Assembly (NCBI RefSeq): GCF_014879975.1
Contig: NZ_CP062500.1
Coordinates: 1,488,001-1,552,000, forward strand
Direction: 5' to 3'
DNA from: Vibrio bathopelagicus
GTDB taxonomy: Bacteria > Pseudomonadota > Gammaproteobacteria > Enterobacterales > Vibrionaceae
Length of the DNA: 64,000 nucleotides
Notes under the pieces: generated by a model
Databases searched by the model: none
What the model was told of the DNA's origin: nothing
The model's input: only the letters and a program-made list of their open reading frames with translations
In this document: positions 48,034 through 56,686 of the stretch, piece after piece
Layout: each line of letters begins with the position of its first letter
Position numbering within the stretch: the first letter of the stretch is position 1
Translations under genes and position numbers: made by a program

Positions 48034-48376
48034 AGATAAAGCCACCCCGTTTCGTGGGGTTCTTAGTCGATACGACAAATTTCAGGCATACCTAACCCAT
48101 TGAGCTTGTTCAACGCTTTTATCAGAAGTGGCACTCAATTTATGGACATGACTAGAAACGTAGAAACCACGCTCCTGAATTTAATTGCAACAATAAATGA
48201 CATACAAACGTAGAGGTAGCGCACAGAATCGAAAAAGGGGATATCGTGATCACGCAATCATTGATCTAGCCGAGAGTGAGATAGTGACAAGAGTTCGATA
48301 ATTCGTTGTCGGATCCAAATTAGAACTGTAAATCTAATTTCTAAGTAGTTGTTATCTCAGGAAGAGTTTTTGTGCT
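48034..48376 (+). other. intergenic region before the transporter operon
   Basis: 343 bases. A short hairpin (48044-48060) sits right after the hypothetical gene. A palindrome CGTGATCACG is at about 48246-48255 and could be an operator. The remainder shows no gene. Confidence 0.4.
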
Positions 48377-49795
48377 ATGCGCCCCTATATTAAATACATT
48401 GTCCCTATTTTAATTCCTTTCATTATCCTCGTAATGCCGCTATCAGCGTTTCCATTTGAAGGCCTTACGATTATTCAACAACGCGTTATCGCGATCTTTT
48501 TATTAGCGGCATTGTGCTGGGTGTTCGAGCCCATCCCGATCTACGCGACGTCTGTTGTTATTATCGTTCTGCAATTGTTGATGTTGTCGGATAAAGGGCT
48601 GATCTTTTTAAGGTTTGAGCATGGGCAGGAACATTTTGGTGAGTTGTTAAAATACAGCGATATTATGGCGACATTCGCTAGCCCAATCATCATGCTGTTT
48701 TTGGGCGGTTTTTTCTTAGCGATGGCCGCCACTAAGTATCGATTAGACGTAAACTTAGCCCGTGTATTATTGAAGCCATTTGGGCAAGACCCAAAGTTTG
48801 TGATGCTCGGCTTAATGTTGATCACTGGTATCTTTTCGATGTTTATGTCTAACACGGCAACAACGGCAATGATGCTCTCTATTTTAACGCCGGTACTGGC
48901 TGTGTTTGGCCCGAAAGACCCCGGTCGTATAGCGTTTGCGCTTTGTATCCCTGTTGCCGCTAACATCGGTGGCATTGGTACCCCGATCGGTACCCCGCCG
49001 AACGCTATCGCACTTAAATATTTAGTTGGCGATAACCTAATTACGTTCGGTGAATGGATGGCATTTGGTGTGCCGTTTGTCGTTATTATGATGGCGTTAG
49101 CGTGGTTTTTAATAGGCTTTATGTACAAAGCTGACCAAAAGAAAATCGAGTTAAGCATCAAAGGTAAATTCCTTAAAACGCCCAAAGCCATTGCGGTATA
49201 CGTCACTTTTGCGCTGACCATCATTCTTTGGTTAATGGGCTCAAGCCATGGCATGAACTCTTATACCGTCGCTCTTATTCCTGTCGCTGTGTTCTCACTG
49301 ACAGGGATCATCAATAAAGAAGACCTGAAAAAGATTTCTTGGGACGTACTGTGGCTTGTATCAGGTGGTATTGCACTTGGTTTAGCTCTCGATAAAACTG
49401 GCTTAGCAAGGCTCGTGGTACGCAGCATTCCGTTTGATGCTTACTCACCATATGTGGTGTTGTTCGGAGCGGCGTTCTTGTGTTTGGTAATGGCTAACTT
49501 TATGTCTCATACCGCAACGGCTAACTTGTTAATGCCAATTATGGCTGCATTAGGTTCGTCTATGGCTTCACTCACGCCACTAGGCGGTGAGTTAACGTTA
49601 ATTCTGGTTGTGACTTTTGCCGCTTCATTAGGTATGTCGCTGCCAATCAGTACGCCACCGAATGCGTTGGCTCATGCCACAGGTCATGTGCAAAGTAATC
49701 AAATGGCCAGAATCGGTATTATTTTGGGTGTGGTTGGTGTGCTATTGAGCTTTGTTATGGTGTGGCTGCTACATTCAATTGGTCACATAGGATAA
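48377..49795 (+). CDS. DASS/SLC13-family anion (dicarboxylate-type) sodium symporter
   Basis: 472 residues, about 11-12 membrane segments. The two-fold repeat of the DASS family is visible. The first substrate/sodium motif is 'MSNTATTAMM' near residue 155 (canonical S-N-T) with 'GGIGTPIGTPPNA' nearby. The second is 'MSHTATANLL' near 380, where N is replaced by H, with 'SLPISTPPNALAHATG'. Such transporters import succinate, malate, citrate or sulfate with sodium. The His variant makes the substrate unsure. Only six bases separate it from the sensor kinase gene, so the three following genes form one operon. Confidence 0.88.
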   Translation: MRPYIKYIVPILIPFIILVMPLSAFPFEGLTIIQQRVIAIFLLAALCWVFEPIPIYATSVVIIVLQLLMLSDKGLIFLRFEHGQEHFGELLKYSDIMATFASPIIMLFLGGFFLAMAATKYRLDVNLARVLLKPFGQDPKFVMLGLMLITGIFSMFMSNTATTAMMLSILTPVLAVFGPKDPGRIAFALCIPVAANIGGIGTPIGTPPNAIALKYLVGDNLITFGEWMAFGVPFVVIMMALAWFLIGFMYKADQKKIELSIKGKFLKTPKAIAVYVTFALTIILWLMGSSHGMNSYTVALIPVAVFSLTGIINKEDLKKISWDVLWLVSGGIALGLALDKTGLARLVVRSIPFDAYSPYVVLFGAAFLCLVMANFMSHTATANLLMPIMAALGSSMASLTPLGGELTLILVVTFAASLGMSLPISTPPNALAHATGHVQSNQMARIGIILGVVGVLLSFVMVWLLHSIGHIG

Positions 49796-49801
49796 CGATA
49801 C

Positions 49802-51157
49802 GTGTATCAACAAAAGTTAGAAGCACTTATTGATCGCTATTTTAACCACGTAGAACGTCGGGTGACGTGCTGTGCCGGTAACACCATTATTGAACAATCA
49901 GCGTTAAACACTCGTTTATATTATGTGTTGAGTGGGGAACTGGAAGGGTTTTATTCCGATGCGAATACACCGCAAGTGCGAGTATTTAGCGCGGGTAGTG
50001 GGGCTTTTATAGGCGTTCATAGCTTCTTTTCAGGTAATTGGACAGCATCTTCAACGGTTGTTGCTAAAACCGATGTTGAGTTAGCGTGGATCGATAAAGA
50101 CACGCCTGCAGAAGATGAAGGTAAATTTGGTCCTCTTACCGCACAGTTCACACCTGTGATTGTCAATGAGTTGTCGCGTCGTCAACGCCGCGCAACACAG
50201 GAAGCGATCGCGAAACAAAAAGCGCTAGAGAAGTTACATACTGCTGAGCAAATGACGACCTTGGGTCAATTAGCTGCAGGGATTGCTCATGAACTTAACA
50301 ACGCTATTGGTGTAGTAAATAGTAAATCTGGTCGACTTGAAACGGTCATCATGGATCTGCTTGAAGAAGTGCATCCTGAAGCCAGTCAATTTTTCGATTT
50401 TGGGTTAATGCATGGTCAGAAAACGTCGTCGTTAGAAGCACGAACACGTGGGCGACAATTTGAAAGAAAATATGGTTTAGACAAAAACATTGCTCGCTCT
50501 CTTGCAAAGGCGATTCCAATTGACGCTTTATCTGCAACAGACGTTATTTCAAAGCATTGGCTGAAAAAACCAGAAGAAGCGATTCGTTTTTGGCAGATGG
50601 GCTGTGATTTACATGATTTACGTTTGGCATCTAGACACACCGTCGGCATCGTAAAATCGGTTAAACAACTTGGCAGAGTTGATATTGACACCGAAGAAGC
50701 GGTTGATATTAACGACTCCATTAACCATGCCTTATCGTTGTTACAAAGTGAGTTACGTAGAGTGTCTGTGCGATTGAGCCCAGCAGATTTGCCGACTTTT
50801 AAAGGCTCGAAAACAGAGCTTGTTCAGATTTGGGTCAACATTGTAAAGAATGCTTGTGATGCAATGTCGAATTCAGACGATGCTGCAATAGAAATTCAAA
50901 CCAGATTAAGTAAGAAAAGAATATTAGTTACGATCGCGAATAACGGCCCTGAGATAGACGAGGTGACTCGTAGAAAGGTATTTCAGCCCAACTTCACCAC
51001 TAAAAAAGGTGGTTTATCGTTTGGATTGGGCTTGGGTTTATCAATAGTTAAGCGGATTGTGGCGGGTTATGGCGGAAGTGTCATTGTGAAAAGTGATGCT
51101 TCTAAAACTGTATTTAGAATCAAGTTACCAATAGAGGGTGAACATGGAGAAGCTTAA
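49802..51157 (+). CDS. hybrid-input sensor histidine kinase with a cyclic-nucleotide-binding-like domain
   Basis: 451 residues, GTG start behind AGGATAAC. Residues about 10-120 look like a CRP/cNMP-type cupin ('GNTIIEQSALNTRLYYVLSG', 'GAFIGVHSFFSG'). The H-box is 'AAGIAHELNNAIG' with His163. Before the ATPase domain there is an unusual ~100-residue insert (170-270, 'EEVHPEASQFFDFGLMHGQK'). The N-box 'WVNIVKNACDAM' (345-356), 'ANNGPEI' and 'FGLGLGLSIVKRI' (408-419) complete the ATP site. No membrane helix is seen, so it is a soluble sensor. Its 3' end overlaps the regulator gene. It probably senses a metabolic state connected with the transported acid (inference). Confidence 0.85.
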   Translation: MYQQKLEALIDRYFNHVERRVTCCAGNTIIEQSALNTRLYYVLSGELEGFYSDANTPQVRVFSAGSGAFIGVHSFFSGNWTASSTVVAKTDVELAWIDKDTPAEDEGKFGPLTAQFTPVIVNELSRRQRRATQEAIAKQKALEKLHTAEQMTTLGQLAAGIAHELNNAIGVVNSKSGRLETVIMDLLEEVHPEASQFFDFGLMHGQKTSSLEARTRGRQFERKYGLDKNIARSLAKAIPIDALSATDVISKHWLKKPEEAIRFWQMGCDLHDLRLASRHTVGIVKSVKQLGRVDIDTEEAVDINDSINHALSLLQSELRRVSVRLSPADLPTFKGSKTELVQIWVNIVKNACDAMSNSDDAAIEIQTRLSKKRILVTIANNGPEIDEVTRRKVFQPNFTTKKGGLSFGLGLGLSIVKRIVAGYGGSVIVKSDASKTVFRIKLPIEGEHGEA

Positions 51158-51617
51158 TTTAATCTGTGTCGATGACCAGAGAGAAGTACTGAGCGCAGTG
51201 ATACAAGATTTAGAGCCGCTGGCGAGTTGGCTGAATATTGAAGATTGTGAATCAGCGCAAGAAGTGCTTGATCTCATTGATGAACTTGACGCAGAAGGCG
51301 AACACATTACCGTCATCGTGTCTGATCATGTGATGCCAGGGAAAACGGGTGTGGAGTTACTCACTGAAGTGTCCCATGACAGCCGCTTTGCGAATACAAA
51401 GAAAATTCTTCTTACGGGGCAGGCCACTCATACTGATACCATCAATGCGATTAATGCAGCAGGCATCGACCGTTACTTTGAAAAGCCTTGGCAAGCAAGC
51501 ACATTAGTTGAGTGCATTCGAACTCTTGTCACTGAGTACATATTTGATCAAGGGCTTGATTACACGGACTATCAGAATGAGCTTGACCAGCAGGTTGTGT
51601 TGAGACGCTTACGCTAG
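51144..51617 (+). CDS. single-domain response regulator with extended C-terminus
   Basis: 157 residues from ATG 51144 (GAGGGTGA before it); a GTG two codons earlier is possible. Receiver-domain marks: 'LICVDDQREV' (acidic pair), 'VIVSDHVMPGKTG' (phospho-Asp), 'LLTGQAT' and 'YFEKPW' (Lys). There is no DNA-binding or GGDEF domain. The last ~35 residues ('TEYIFDQGLDYTDYQNELDQ') form a helical tail. The gene overlaps the kinase gene by 14 bases. Phosphotransfer to an output elsewhere, or direct control of the transporter, are both possible. Confidence 0.87.
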   Translation: MEKLNLICVDDQREVLSAVIQDLEPLASWLNIEDCESAQEVLDLIDELDAEGEHITVIVSDHVMPGKTGVELLTEVSHDSRFANTKKILLTGQATHTDTINAINAAGIDRYFEKPWQASTLVECIRTLVTEYIFDQGLDYTDYQNELDQQVVLRRLR

Positions 51618-51669
51618 TCACTTATGTTAGCGACTTACATGAGTCACTAATGCAAGTCGCTTGAAATTG

Positions 51670-51732
51670 TATGCACCGAAGGACGCTTTCTGAAGGATTT
51701 TTTCTTTGAAAGATGTAATCTTTCGGTGCATA
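51670..51732 (+). repeat. inverted repeat after the response regulator
   Basis: TATGCACCGAA (51670-51680) and TTCGGTGCATA (51722-51732) are perfect 11-base arms, 41 bases apart. The inner part can pair further (CTTTC with GAAAG). It could be a terminator-like structure, an integron site, or a small mobile repeat. No T-run follows. Confidence 0.6.
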
Positions 51733-51830
51733 TATTACCTATCTCTTTTAGTCGTTCAGGTTTTAGTACTCAGTTATTAACACACTGGTTGCTGGCTTAA
51801 GTCTAAAACTTATACGCTACGCCAACAGGC

Positions 51831-51920
51831 GCATTGTGTTTTTTTCACGAACGATTCCCTGAACATACAGCAGAGCTAAAATGTGTCGCAGAATATCATT
51901 GTCGTTTGTTAGAAAAGTAA
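51831..51920 (+). pseudogene. 3' remnant of a paralogue of the 47137 gene
   Basis: Open frame reading 'ALCFFHERFPEHTAELKCVA' then 'EYHCRLLEK' and TAA at 51918. It is nearly the same as the end of the 298-residue protein at 47137, in the same frame. Everything upstream is missing; the sequence before 51831 shows no similarity that I can see. Confidence 0.8.
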
Positions 51921-51936
51921 GTCGAGATTATTCAAA

Positions 51937-51960
51937 AGTGATTCCTAACGCGTGGTATTT
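51937..51960 (+). repeat. attC-like shared motif, copy 2
   Basis: AGTGATTCCTAACGCGTGG then TATTT. The ACGCGTGG core is the form known from V. cholerae VCR sites (CAACGCGTGGCGTTT, from memory). It lies just past the gene remnant and before the OGFr-like gene. Confidence 0.6.
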
Positions 51961-52073
51961 GAAGTTCTAAGTCAGATCGGTATTTACAACGTAAAGGACT
52001 AGGCTTTTCACGGCTTACTGCACAATAATGCATTCGCCCACAAGTGGGGGTTTATAGTCAGTAGGATTTGAAA

Positions 52074-52574
52074 ATGAGTGAGATTGCTCGCTTTATATCT
52101 GGTGAAGCGCCGGATAAGTTTGGTCGAAATATAAAACAGTTGTTAGCTTATAATCATTTTTGGTTGGAGCATGACCATAAGTACATTCAAGTCTTTTTCC
52201 CAATAGATGAAGGGGCTAAGTTTAATCAACATGCACCGTTGGTTACTCAAGAAGACAGGGCGATTTTTGCTAATTCAGAAGCTCTTCGCACTGCACATCT
52301 ACAAGTGCTTGACCTGATGCTTGAGTTTTGGGGCATGCAGCGAGATGGAAGTGAAATATCTTCATTGTTGTCACTTGGTCCAACGAACCATGTATGGTTG
52401 AAAAATCATGACCATAACCAACTTCGACTAACACGAACCATTCGCAGTTTATACTTGTTAGGCAATGAAGAGGTTGCAACCAACTTATGTGACTTCTTGA
52501 TCGCAGCGGCCAATGAAACGGGTTCTGTCTCTGATAAAACAGTGCAATATTGGCGTAATGCGTTAAATGGTTAG
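52074..52574 (+). CDS. OGFr-type (opioid growth factor receptor conserved region) domain protein
   Basis: 166 residues from ATG 52074 behind AGGATT. 'ARFISGEAPDKFGRNIKQLL', 'LEHDHKYIQVFFPIDEGAKF' and 'NQHAPLVTQED' match the pattern D-x-x-GR ... LE-x-x-H-x-YIQ-x-x-FP ... AP of the OGFr N-terminal domain, which occurs in some bacteria with no known role. The rest is helical ('LRLTRTIRSLYLLGNEEVA'). Soluble. It sits right after an attC-like motif, so it is probably a cassette gene. Confidence 0.8.
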   Translation: MSEIARFISGEAPDKFGRNIKQLLAYNHFWLEHDHKYIQVFFPIDEGAKFNQHAPLVTQEDRAIFANSEALRTAHLQVLDLMLEFWGMQRDGSEISSLLSLGPTNHVWLKNHDHNQLRLTRTIRSLYLLGNEEVATNLCDFLIAAANETGSVSDKTVQYWRNALNG

Positions 52575-52629
52575 AAGTCCAATTTAACCAGTGGGTTAAC
52601 ACAGTATTTTACAGGGAAGGAGACTCAGG

Positions 52630-53037
52630 ATGAGTAAAGGTTTTAAAGGTTCGTGTTTGTGTGGAAGTGTACGTTTTTCCGTTGAAGGGTTCAGCGAAAA
52701 AGCGGCCAACTGTCATTGTTCAATGTGCCGAAAATTTCACGGCGCCGCTTTTGGTACGTTAGTTGGTGTGCAAGACTTGATCTGGCTTTCAGGCAAAGAT
52801 CGACTCAAAGAGTTTGTCGCACCAAACGGCACAATACGAACCTTCTGCTCCAACTGTGGTTCAAGTTTAGGCTTCAGAGTACAAGGTGAACCTTTAGAAA
52901 ATATCGAACTTGCAAACGCGACATTCGACGTGGATATTCCAGTCAAAATCGATGCTCAGATCTACACCAACTACAAATCTAACTGGTGTGAATTACAGCC
53001 AGATTTACAGATGTATTCAGAAGGGCGAACAAGCTAG
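52630..53037 (+). CDS. GFA-family (CENP-V/GFA fold) zinc protein
   Basis: 135 residues after GGAAGGAG. Zinc ligands of the family are in place: C9 and C11 ('GSCLCGSVRF'), C28, C30 and C33 ('NCHCSMCRKFHG'), C73 and C76 ('TFCSNCGSSL'). The family is named after glutathione-dependent formaldehyde-activating enzyme, but most members, including this one, have no proven reaction. It lies 55 bases after the OGFr-like gene. Confidence 0.88.
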   Translation: MSKGFKGSCLCGSVRFSVEGFSEKAANCHCSMCRKFHGAAFGTLVGVQDLIWLSGKDRLKEFVAPNGTIRTFCSNCGSSLGFRVQGEPLENIELANATFDVDIPVKIDAQIYTNYKSNWCELQPDLQMYSEGRTS

Positions 53038-53224
53038 TTGAGCTTTCAATTCAGCTCAATTAATAATAAGTGTTTAAGCTGCAGGGTTAGGTGTGTTAAC
53101 CATTGCTTTGCGCTGTACTCGTTCTCGGAGGAGAAATGAAAATATCTTTAATGACAGACGTTAGTTTTCCGCTGAACAGCTAAGTTGTTCACATCTTTAT
53201 CATACTGTATTGCCGAGAAGAATA

Positions 53225-53617
53225 ATGGACAGTCGTATCCAATTAAATCTTATTAAATATGTATTTTCAGAGTTGTCATTTATTGCTGTTGCACTGGTGC
53301 TTGTCTATTGGCTCTCAGGTGGTGATCGTTCATTACTGCAAACTATTGGGCTGATATCTTGCGTAGCGGCAGCAGCAAAAATCTTAACGTTATGGTGGCA
53401 ATTCCGCGGTAGCTCATTTGAAGTATCAGGCGGTCATTTACGTTTTAATGGTTTTGCTTGCGACATAGCTTTGAAAAGTAGTTTCTTACCTCGTGAAGTC
53501 GGGTCAGTCGTAAAGCTTTCTTACACGGTAGATACTATGCAAAAACGTAATATTCACCTTCCCAAGTGCGTATTGAGTCCTGACGATTGGACGTTAATTT
53601 TGACACTACGAACATAG
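53225..53617 (+). CDS. small membrane hypothetical protein, 130 aa
   Basis: ATG 53225 after GAGAAG. Two hydrophobic helices ('LSFIAVALVLVYWLSGG', 'TIGLISCVAAAAKILTLWWQ') are followed by a small beta-rich cytoplasmic part ('GGHLRFNGFACDIAL') that could be a PH-like fold. No family recognised. Confidence 0.55.
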   Translation: MDSRIQLNLIKYVFSELSFIAVALVLVYWLSGGDRSLLQTIGLISCVAAAAKILTLWWQFRGSSFEVSGGHLRFNGFACDIALKSSFLPREVGSVVKLSYTVDTMQKRNIHLPKCVLSPDDWTLILTLRT

Positions 53618-53752
53618 GAATTTGTTCAATGATTATTTGGAACAGCGCTTTCCCACCTCTGATCTCAGTACCACAGGGGTGCAGTAGACCCTCGATAAGG
53701 GAGCCGATATTATTCTCTAGGCGTATACGTTAGAAAGAACCTGAAGGAAGCA

Positions 53753-54598
53753 ATGAAAATAACGACATTGGTAGATAATACCCGATTAGATGAAAGGAAA
53801 GATTTAGCCGTTGAGCGAGGGCTGTCACTGCATATTGAAACTGAATGGTCAAAGATATTATTCGATATGGGAAGTGGCAGTACGTTTTGCCAAAATGCTG
53901 CTCTATTGGATGTTGATATTGAAGATGTCGATTTAGCCATTATATCACACAGACACCATGATCATTGCAATGGCACTGCCGCTTTTGTTGAGCATAATTC
54001 CAAAGCGAAAGTGTATTTAAAAAACTGCGAAGAAAAGAATTATTACTTTCGATCTTATGGATTTAAAAGTGATGTTGGTATCAATGCAGAGCTCCTCAAA
54101 AATAATAATGATCGGTTAGCCTTCATCAATAAAACGACTGAAGTTGCCCCAAATGTTTTTGCCGTCACTGATATTAGCTCGAAGCATGAGAAGCCAAAGG
54201 GAAACCAATATCTTTATACAAAATCTCAACATGGATGGGAGCAAGACTCGTTCGATCATGAATTACTATTAGTAATCAAAGAGTGTGATGGCTTAGTGAT
54301 ATTCACGGGTTGTGCGCACAGTGGCGTTCTCAATATGGTTGAGACTGCGATGGATCTTTTCCCTGGAGAGAAGATTAAGGCGGTTGTTGGGGGCTTTCAT
54401 CTCGTTGGGTTACCGATCTTCGATAGTATCGGTGGAACAAAGCAAGACATCAAAGACCTCGGACTTGCACTATCACAATATCCAATTGATAAACTTTACA
54501 CTGGGCACTGTACCGGCCAGAAGGCTTATGGTTTGTTGAAAGAAGTGCTTGGAGACCGTCTGGAGGCAATGCCTACAGGCAGATGTATTGAGGTGTAG
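53753..54598 (+). CDS. metallo-beta-lactamase-fold hydrolase (COG1237-like)
   Basis: 281 residues after GAAGGAAG. The metal motif HxHxDH is 'SHRHHDHCNG' (His66, His68, Asp70, His71). Later metal ligands are likely in 'TGCAHSG' and 'GGFHL', and 'GHCTGQKA' closes the site. The arrangement, with a variable middle region and 'GCAHSGVLNMV', fits the group that includes dihydropteridine/aminobenzene-phosphate synthase-like proteins of archaea and bacteria. True substrate unknown; probably cytoplasmic. Confidence 0.82.
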   Translation: MKITTLVDNTRLDERKDLAVERGLSLHIETEWSKILFDMGSGSTFCQNAALLDVDIEDVDLAIISHRHHDHCNGTAAFVEHNSKAKVYLKNCEEKNYYFRSYGFKSDVGINAELLKNNNDRLAFINKTTEVAPNVFAVTDISSKHEKPKGNQYLYTKSQHGWEQDSFDHELLLVIKECDGLVIFTGCAHSGVLNMVETAMDLFPGEKIKAVVGGFHLVGLPIFDSIGGTKQDIKDLGLALSQYPIDKLYTGHCTGQKAYGLLKEVLGDRLEAMPTGRCIEV

Positions 54599-54694
54599 TG
54601 CAATGAGTACGCAAAGAAAAACAGGCAGAACATCAGGTCGATGTGGTTAGAAAAGGTGTTTGACCTAGAGGCAGATTGATAACTAAGTACTGAA

Positions 54695-54719
54695 AGTTGA
54701 TTCCTATTGCTTGGCATTT
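54695..54719 (+). repeat. attC-like shared motif, copy 3
   Basis: AGTTGATTCCTATTGCTTGG then CATTT. About 80 bases downstream the sequence GAGTTGGGCGTTAT occurs (54787-54800), like the right-hand end of Vibrio attC sites (GGGCGTTA). The next gene begins 36 bases later. Confidence 0.65.
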
Positions 54720-54835
54720 CTAGCCCTTAATGGTTTTACTGCGAAGGTGTTTTACGTAAGGTTCAGATTTGTGTTGGTTTACGACTGAGTTGGGCGTTAT
54801 ATTGGTCTTAGGAACAATATTAAACAGGAAGTAGT

Positions 54836-55117
54836 ATGAACTTGGATAAAGCTAAAAAACGTATCGCTAAACAGGTCAAAAAGGGATTCAACGGTTATCC
54901 TAAAATCACTCTAGCGTACTATGGAGCGACGAAAGAATGCGCGACTGAAGTGGCTGTTCAATTCACGTTAGGCGAGGGCGATGGTGTCCAAGAAGAGCGC
55001 TTCTCATGTGAAACTGAAATCAGAGACAATGAGCTAATTCAAACGACCTTATTAAAAATAATCGAGAGAGCGAACGCTAACTCAGTGATCGAGGTTGAAG
55101 GCGTCACCGTTCTATAG
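54836..55117 (+). CDS. hypothetical protein, 93 aa
   Basis: ATG 54836 after CAGGAAG. A basic amphipathic start ('MNLDKAKKRIAKQVKKGFNG') leads to a small alpha-beta domain ('ITLAYYGATKECATEVAVQF', 'LLKIIERANANSVIEVEGVT'). No signal or membrane helix. I do not recognise it. It follows directly on an attC-like end, as a cassette gene would. Confidence 0.6.
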   Translation: MNLDKAKKRIAKQVKKGFNGYPKITLAYYGATKECATEVAVQFTLGEGDGVQEERFSCETEIRDNELIQTTLLKIIERANANSVIEVEGVTVL

Positions 55118-55456
55118 TTTTTGTGTAGCAGCGCTGGTTGATGATGGGATGGTTTACATCAGGTGGCAGTGCTGTCTCTATCTTAAGGTAATACCCTTTA
55201 AGCTGTTTCTGTCTATCTTCGAGTTTGTGAAATCCCCGCTAACTTGTTTGTTCCCCATCCCTTTTCATTTAAAGCTATTCATTTACAGCCATTAATTGAA
55301 AGGGAAACAAACGCATTGGCTTTACCTATTCTTATTTGAAAACAGCCATAAGAAAAGACGCGATACCTTTGAAGCCCTTTGCTTACTCGGTATCACGTCG
55401 CTTTTAATGAGTTATGTTTTCACTTATGTTGGCTAGCTTCAATTTGATGACTTAAG
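55118..55456. other. gap between convergent genes
   Basis: About 340 bases. It contains GAAACAAACGCATTGGC near 55303-55319, which resembles the left end of Vibrio attC (AACAAACG). There is no clear right end and no gene. Confidence 0.35.
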
Positions 55457-56278
55457 TTAGCCTGCTTTCTTAATCATAGCGGCTGGGTTGTAACCTTTCT
55501 CGCCTTTGCTTACGGGCTCGCTAGGATTGTAATGGCGCACAAGAACATTAAATTTACCGGTCTTATTCCCTTCCATCGTAGGGATATTGTTTGGCTGACC
55601 TTCACACCCAAAGCGGAGAGTGTAGGTTCCATCGCTATTCATAAAGGGGGCCATTTCACTCGAAATATTGGCTTTATCGTTAAACATTCGCCCATCAGCG
55701 TTATATACCGTAGCTGACCAGAATGAGCCAGCCTTCGGGTCTTTGAAAGTCGTCTCATAACATGCATTCGCATCGAAGTACTGACTGGTTTGATAGATAT
55801 TGTCTTCGACCATCGCACCACCCCAACCGCCAGCTGCACCAACATAATTCATATAATCAGTTTGGCCGCTTTCTTTGTTACCAAACGCCTTTGATTGGTC
55901 ATATCCGTCACTGAAATCGATGTTGCCAGCTTTATCCGTGGTACTAAACGACGCCATGTCCCACTCTTTTACTTTAAATGGCTTCTCACTGCCTGTTTCA
56001 ATTTTCAGGTTACGGCGTGCGTCATCTTCAAGAGCACGAACAATGACAAATGCGTGGTCGGTTTTTGCGCTGATTTTATGACGACCCGAACCGTAGATCA
56101 TTGGCTGAGTCTCGTGGTTTTCGTCGACGACTTGCAGTGACACATATTGGTCAGTTTCTGGAACAGTCACGTAGACATCATCGTTTGACATATCGATAAC
56201 AGAAACGGAATAAAAAGTGTCTCGATTCATTCGTACGACGAACTGCTCTTCTGGAACGCTGCAATGAGGCGTGAATAC
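55457..56278 (-). pseudogene. DUF1254/DUF1214 protein lacking its N-terminus
   Basis: The leftward frame is open from 56278, just inside a TGA at 56281. It reads 'VFTPHCSVPEEQFVVRMNRD' before continuing 'TFYSVSVIDMSNDDVYVTVP' and ending in a DUF1214-like domain ('SFWSATVYNADGRMF', 'GKFNVLVRHYNPSEP'). In this family 'VVRMNRDTLYS' lies well inside the protein, after a signal peptide and leader region, which are missing here. The only ATG (56230) splits that motif and has no ribosome site. The gene is therefore probably 5'-truncated. It is the only minus-strand gene of the cassette-like stretch. Confidence 0.72.
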
Positions 56279-56312
56279 TCAAATTCAACATTGGTCTTGG
56301 GAGTAATTGAAC

Positions 56313-56669
56313 GTGATCTTTTCTAGTTCGTCTAAATCTTTAGTTCGCGGTTCTGAGTTGTGCTCTGAATTGGCCGTTTTCCTCACTGAAAATAAGAGTG
56401 GTTTTGAAAGTAAGTTAATCCCTGACCTTTCTCACATAGATCATATGGCTCACAACGTGAATGGTATTCAGATCGAAAGTGTTCATTACATAAAGGGTAT
56501 TCAGTATCAGCTCAATTATTCGTTTGATTGGGAGGTCTTCCGTGGATGCTCTGACATGAATGAATCAGGAGTAGAACGTGGGAGAGTCTCATTTACTCTC
56601 GATGAAAATGGCTTTCTGAAAATCGACTTCCCTAACTACGATGAGCGAGATACGAGCGATGAGTTTTAG
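56313..56669 (+). CDS. hypothetical protein, 118 aa
   Basis: GTG 56313 lies nine bases after GGGAG; a TTG two codons earlier is an alternative. The product is acidic and beta-rich ('IESVHYIKGIQYQLNYSFDW', 'GRVSFTLDENGFLKIDFPNY'). No signal peptide, no membrane segment. Small immunity-like proteins have this look, but nothing beside it is a toxin. Not recognised. Confidence 0.55.
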   Translation: MIFSSSSKSLVRGSELCSELAVFLTENKSGFESKLIPDLSHIDHMAHNVNGIQIESVHYIKGIQYQLNYSFDWEVFRGCSDMNESGVERGRVSFTLDENGFLKIDFPNYDERDTSDEF

Positions 56670-56686
56670 CCTAAATAGATAACTTA

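Noticed and set aside
55095..55295. A 66-residue frame overlapping the end of the 93-residue gene
   Set aside because: It starts inside the previous gene without a ribosome site and has random-looking hydrophobic composition.
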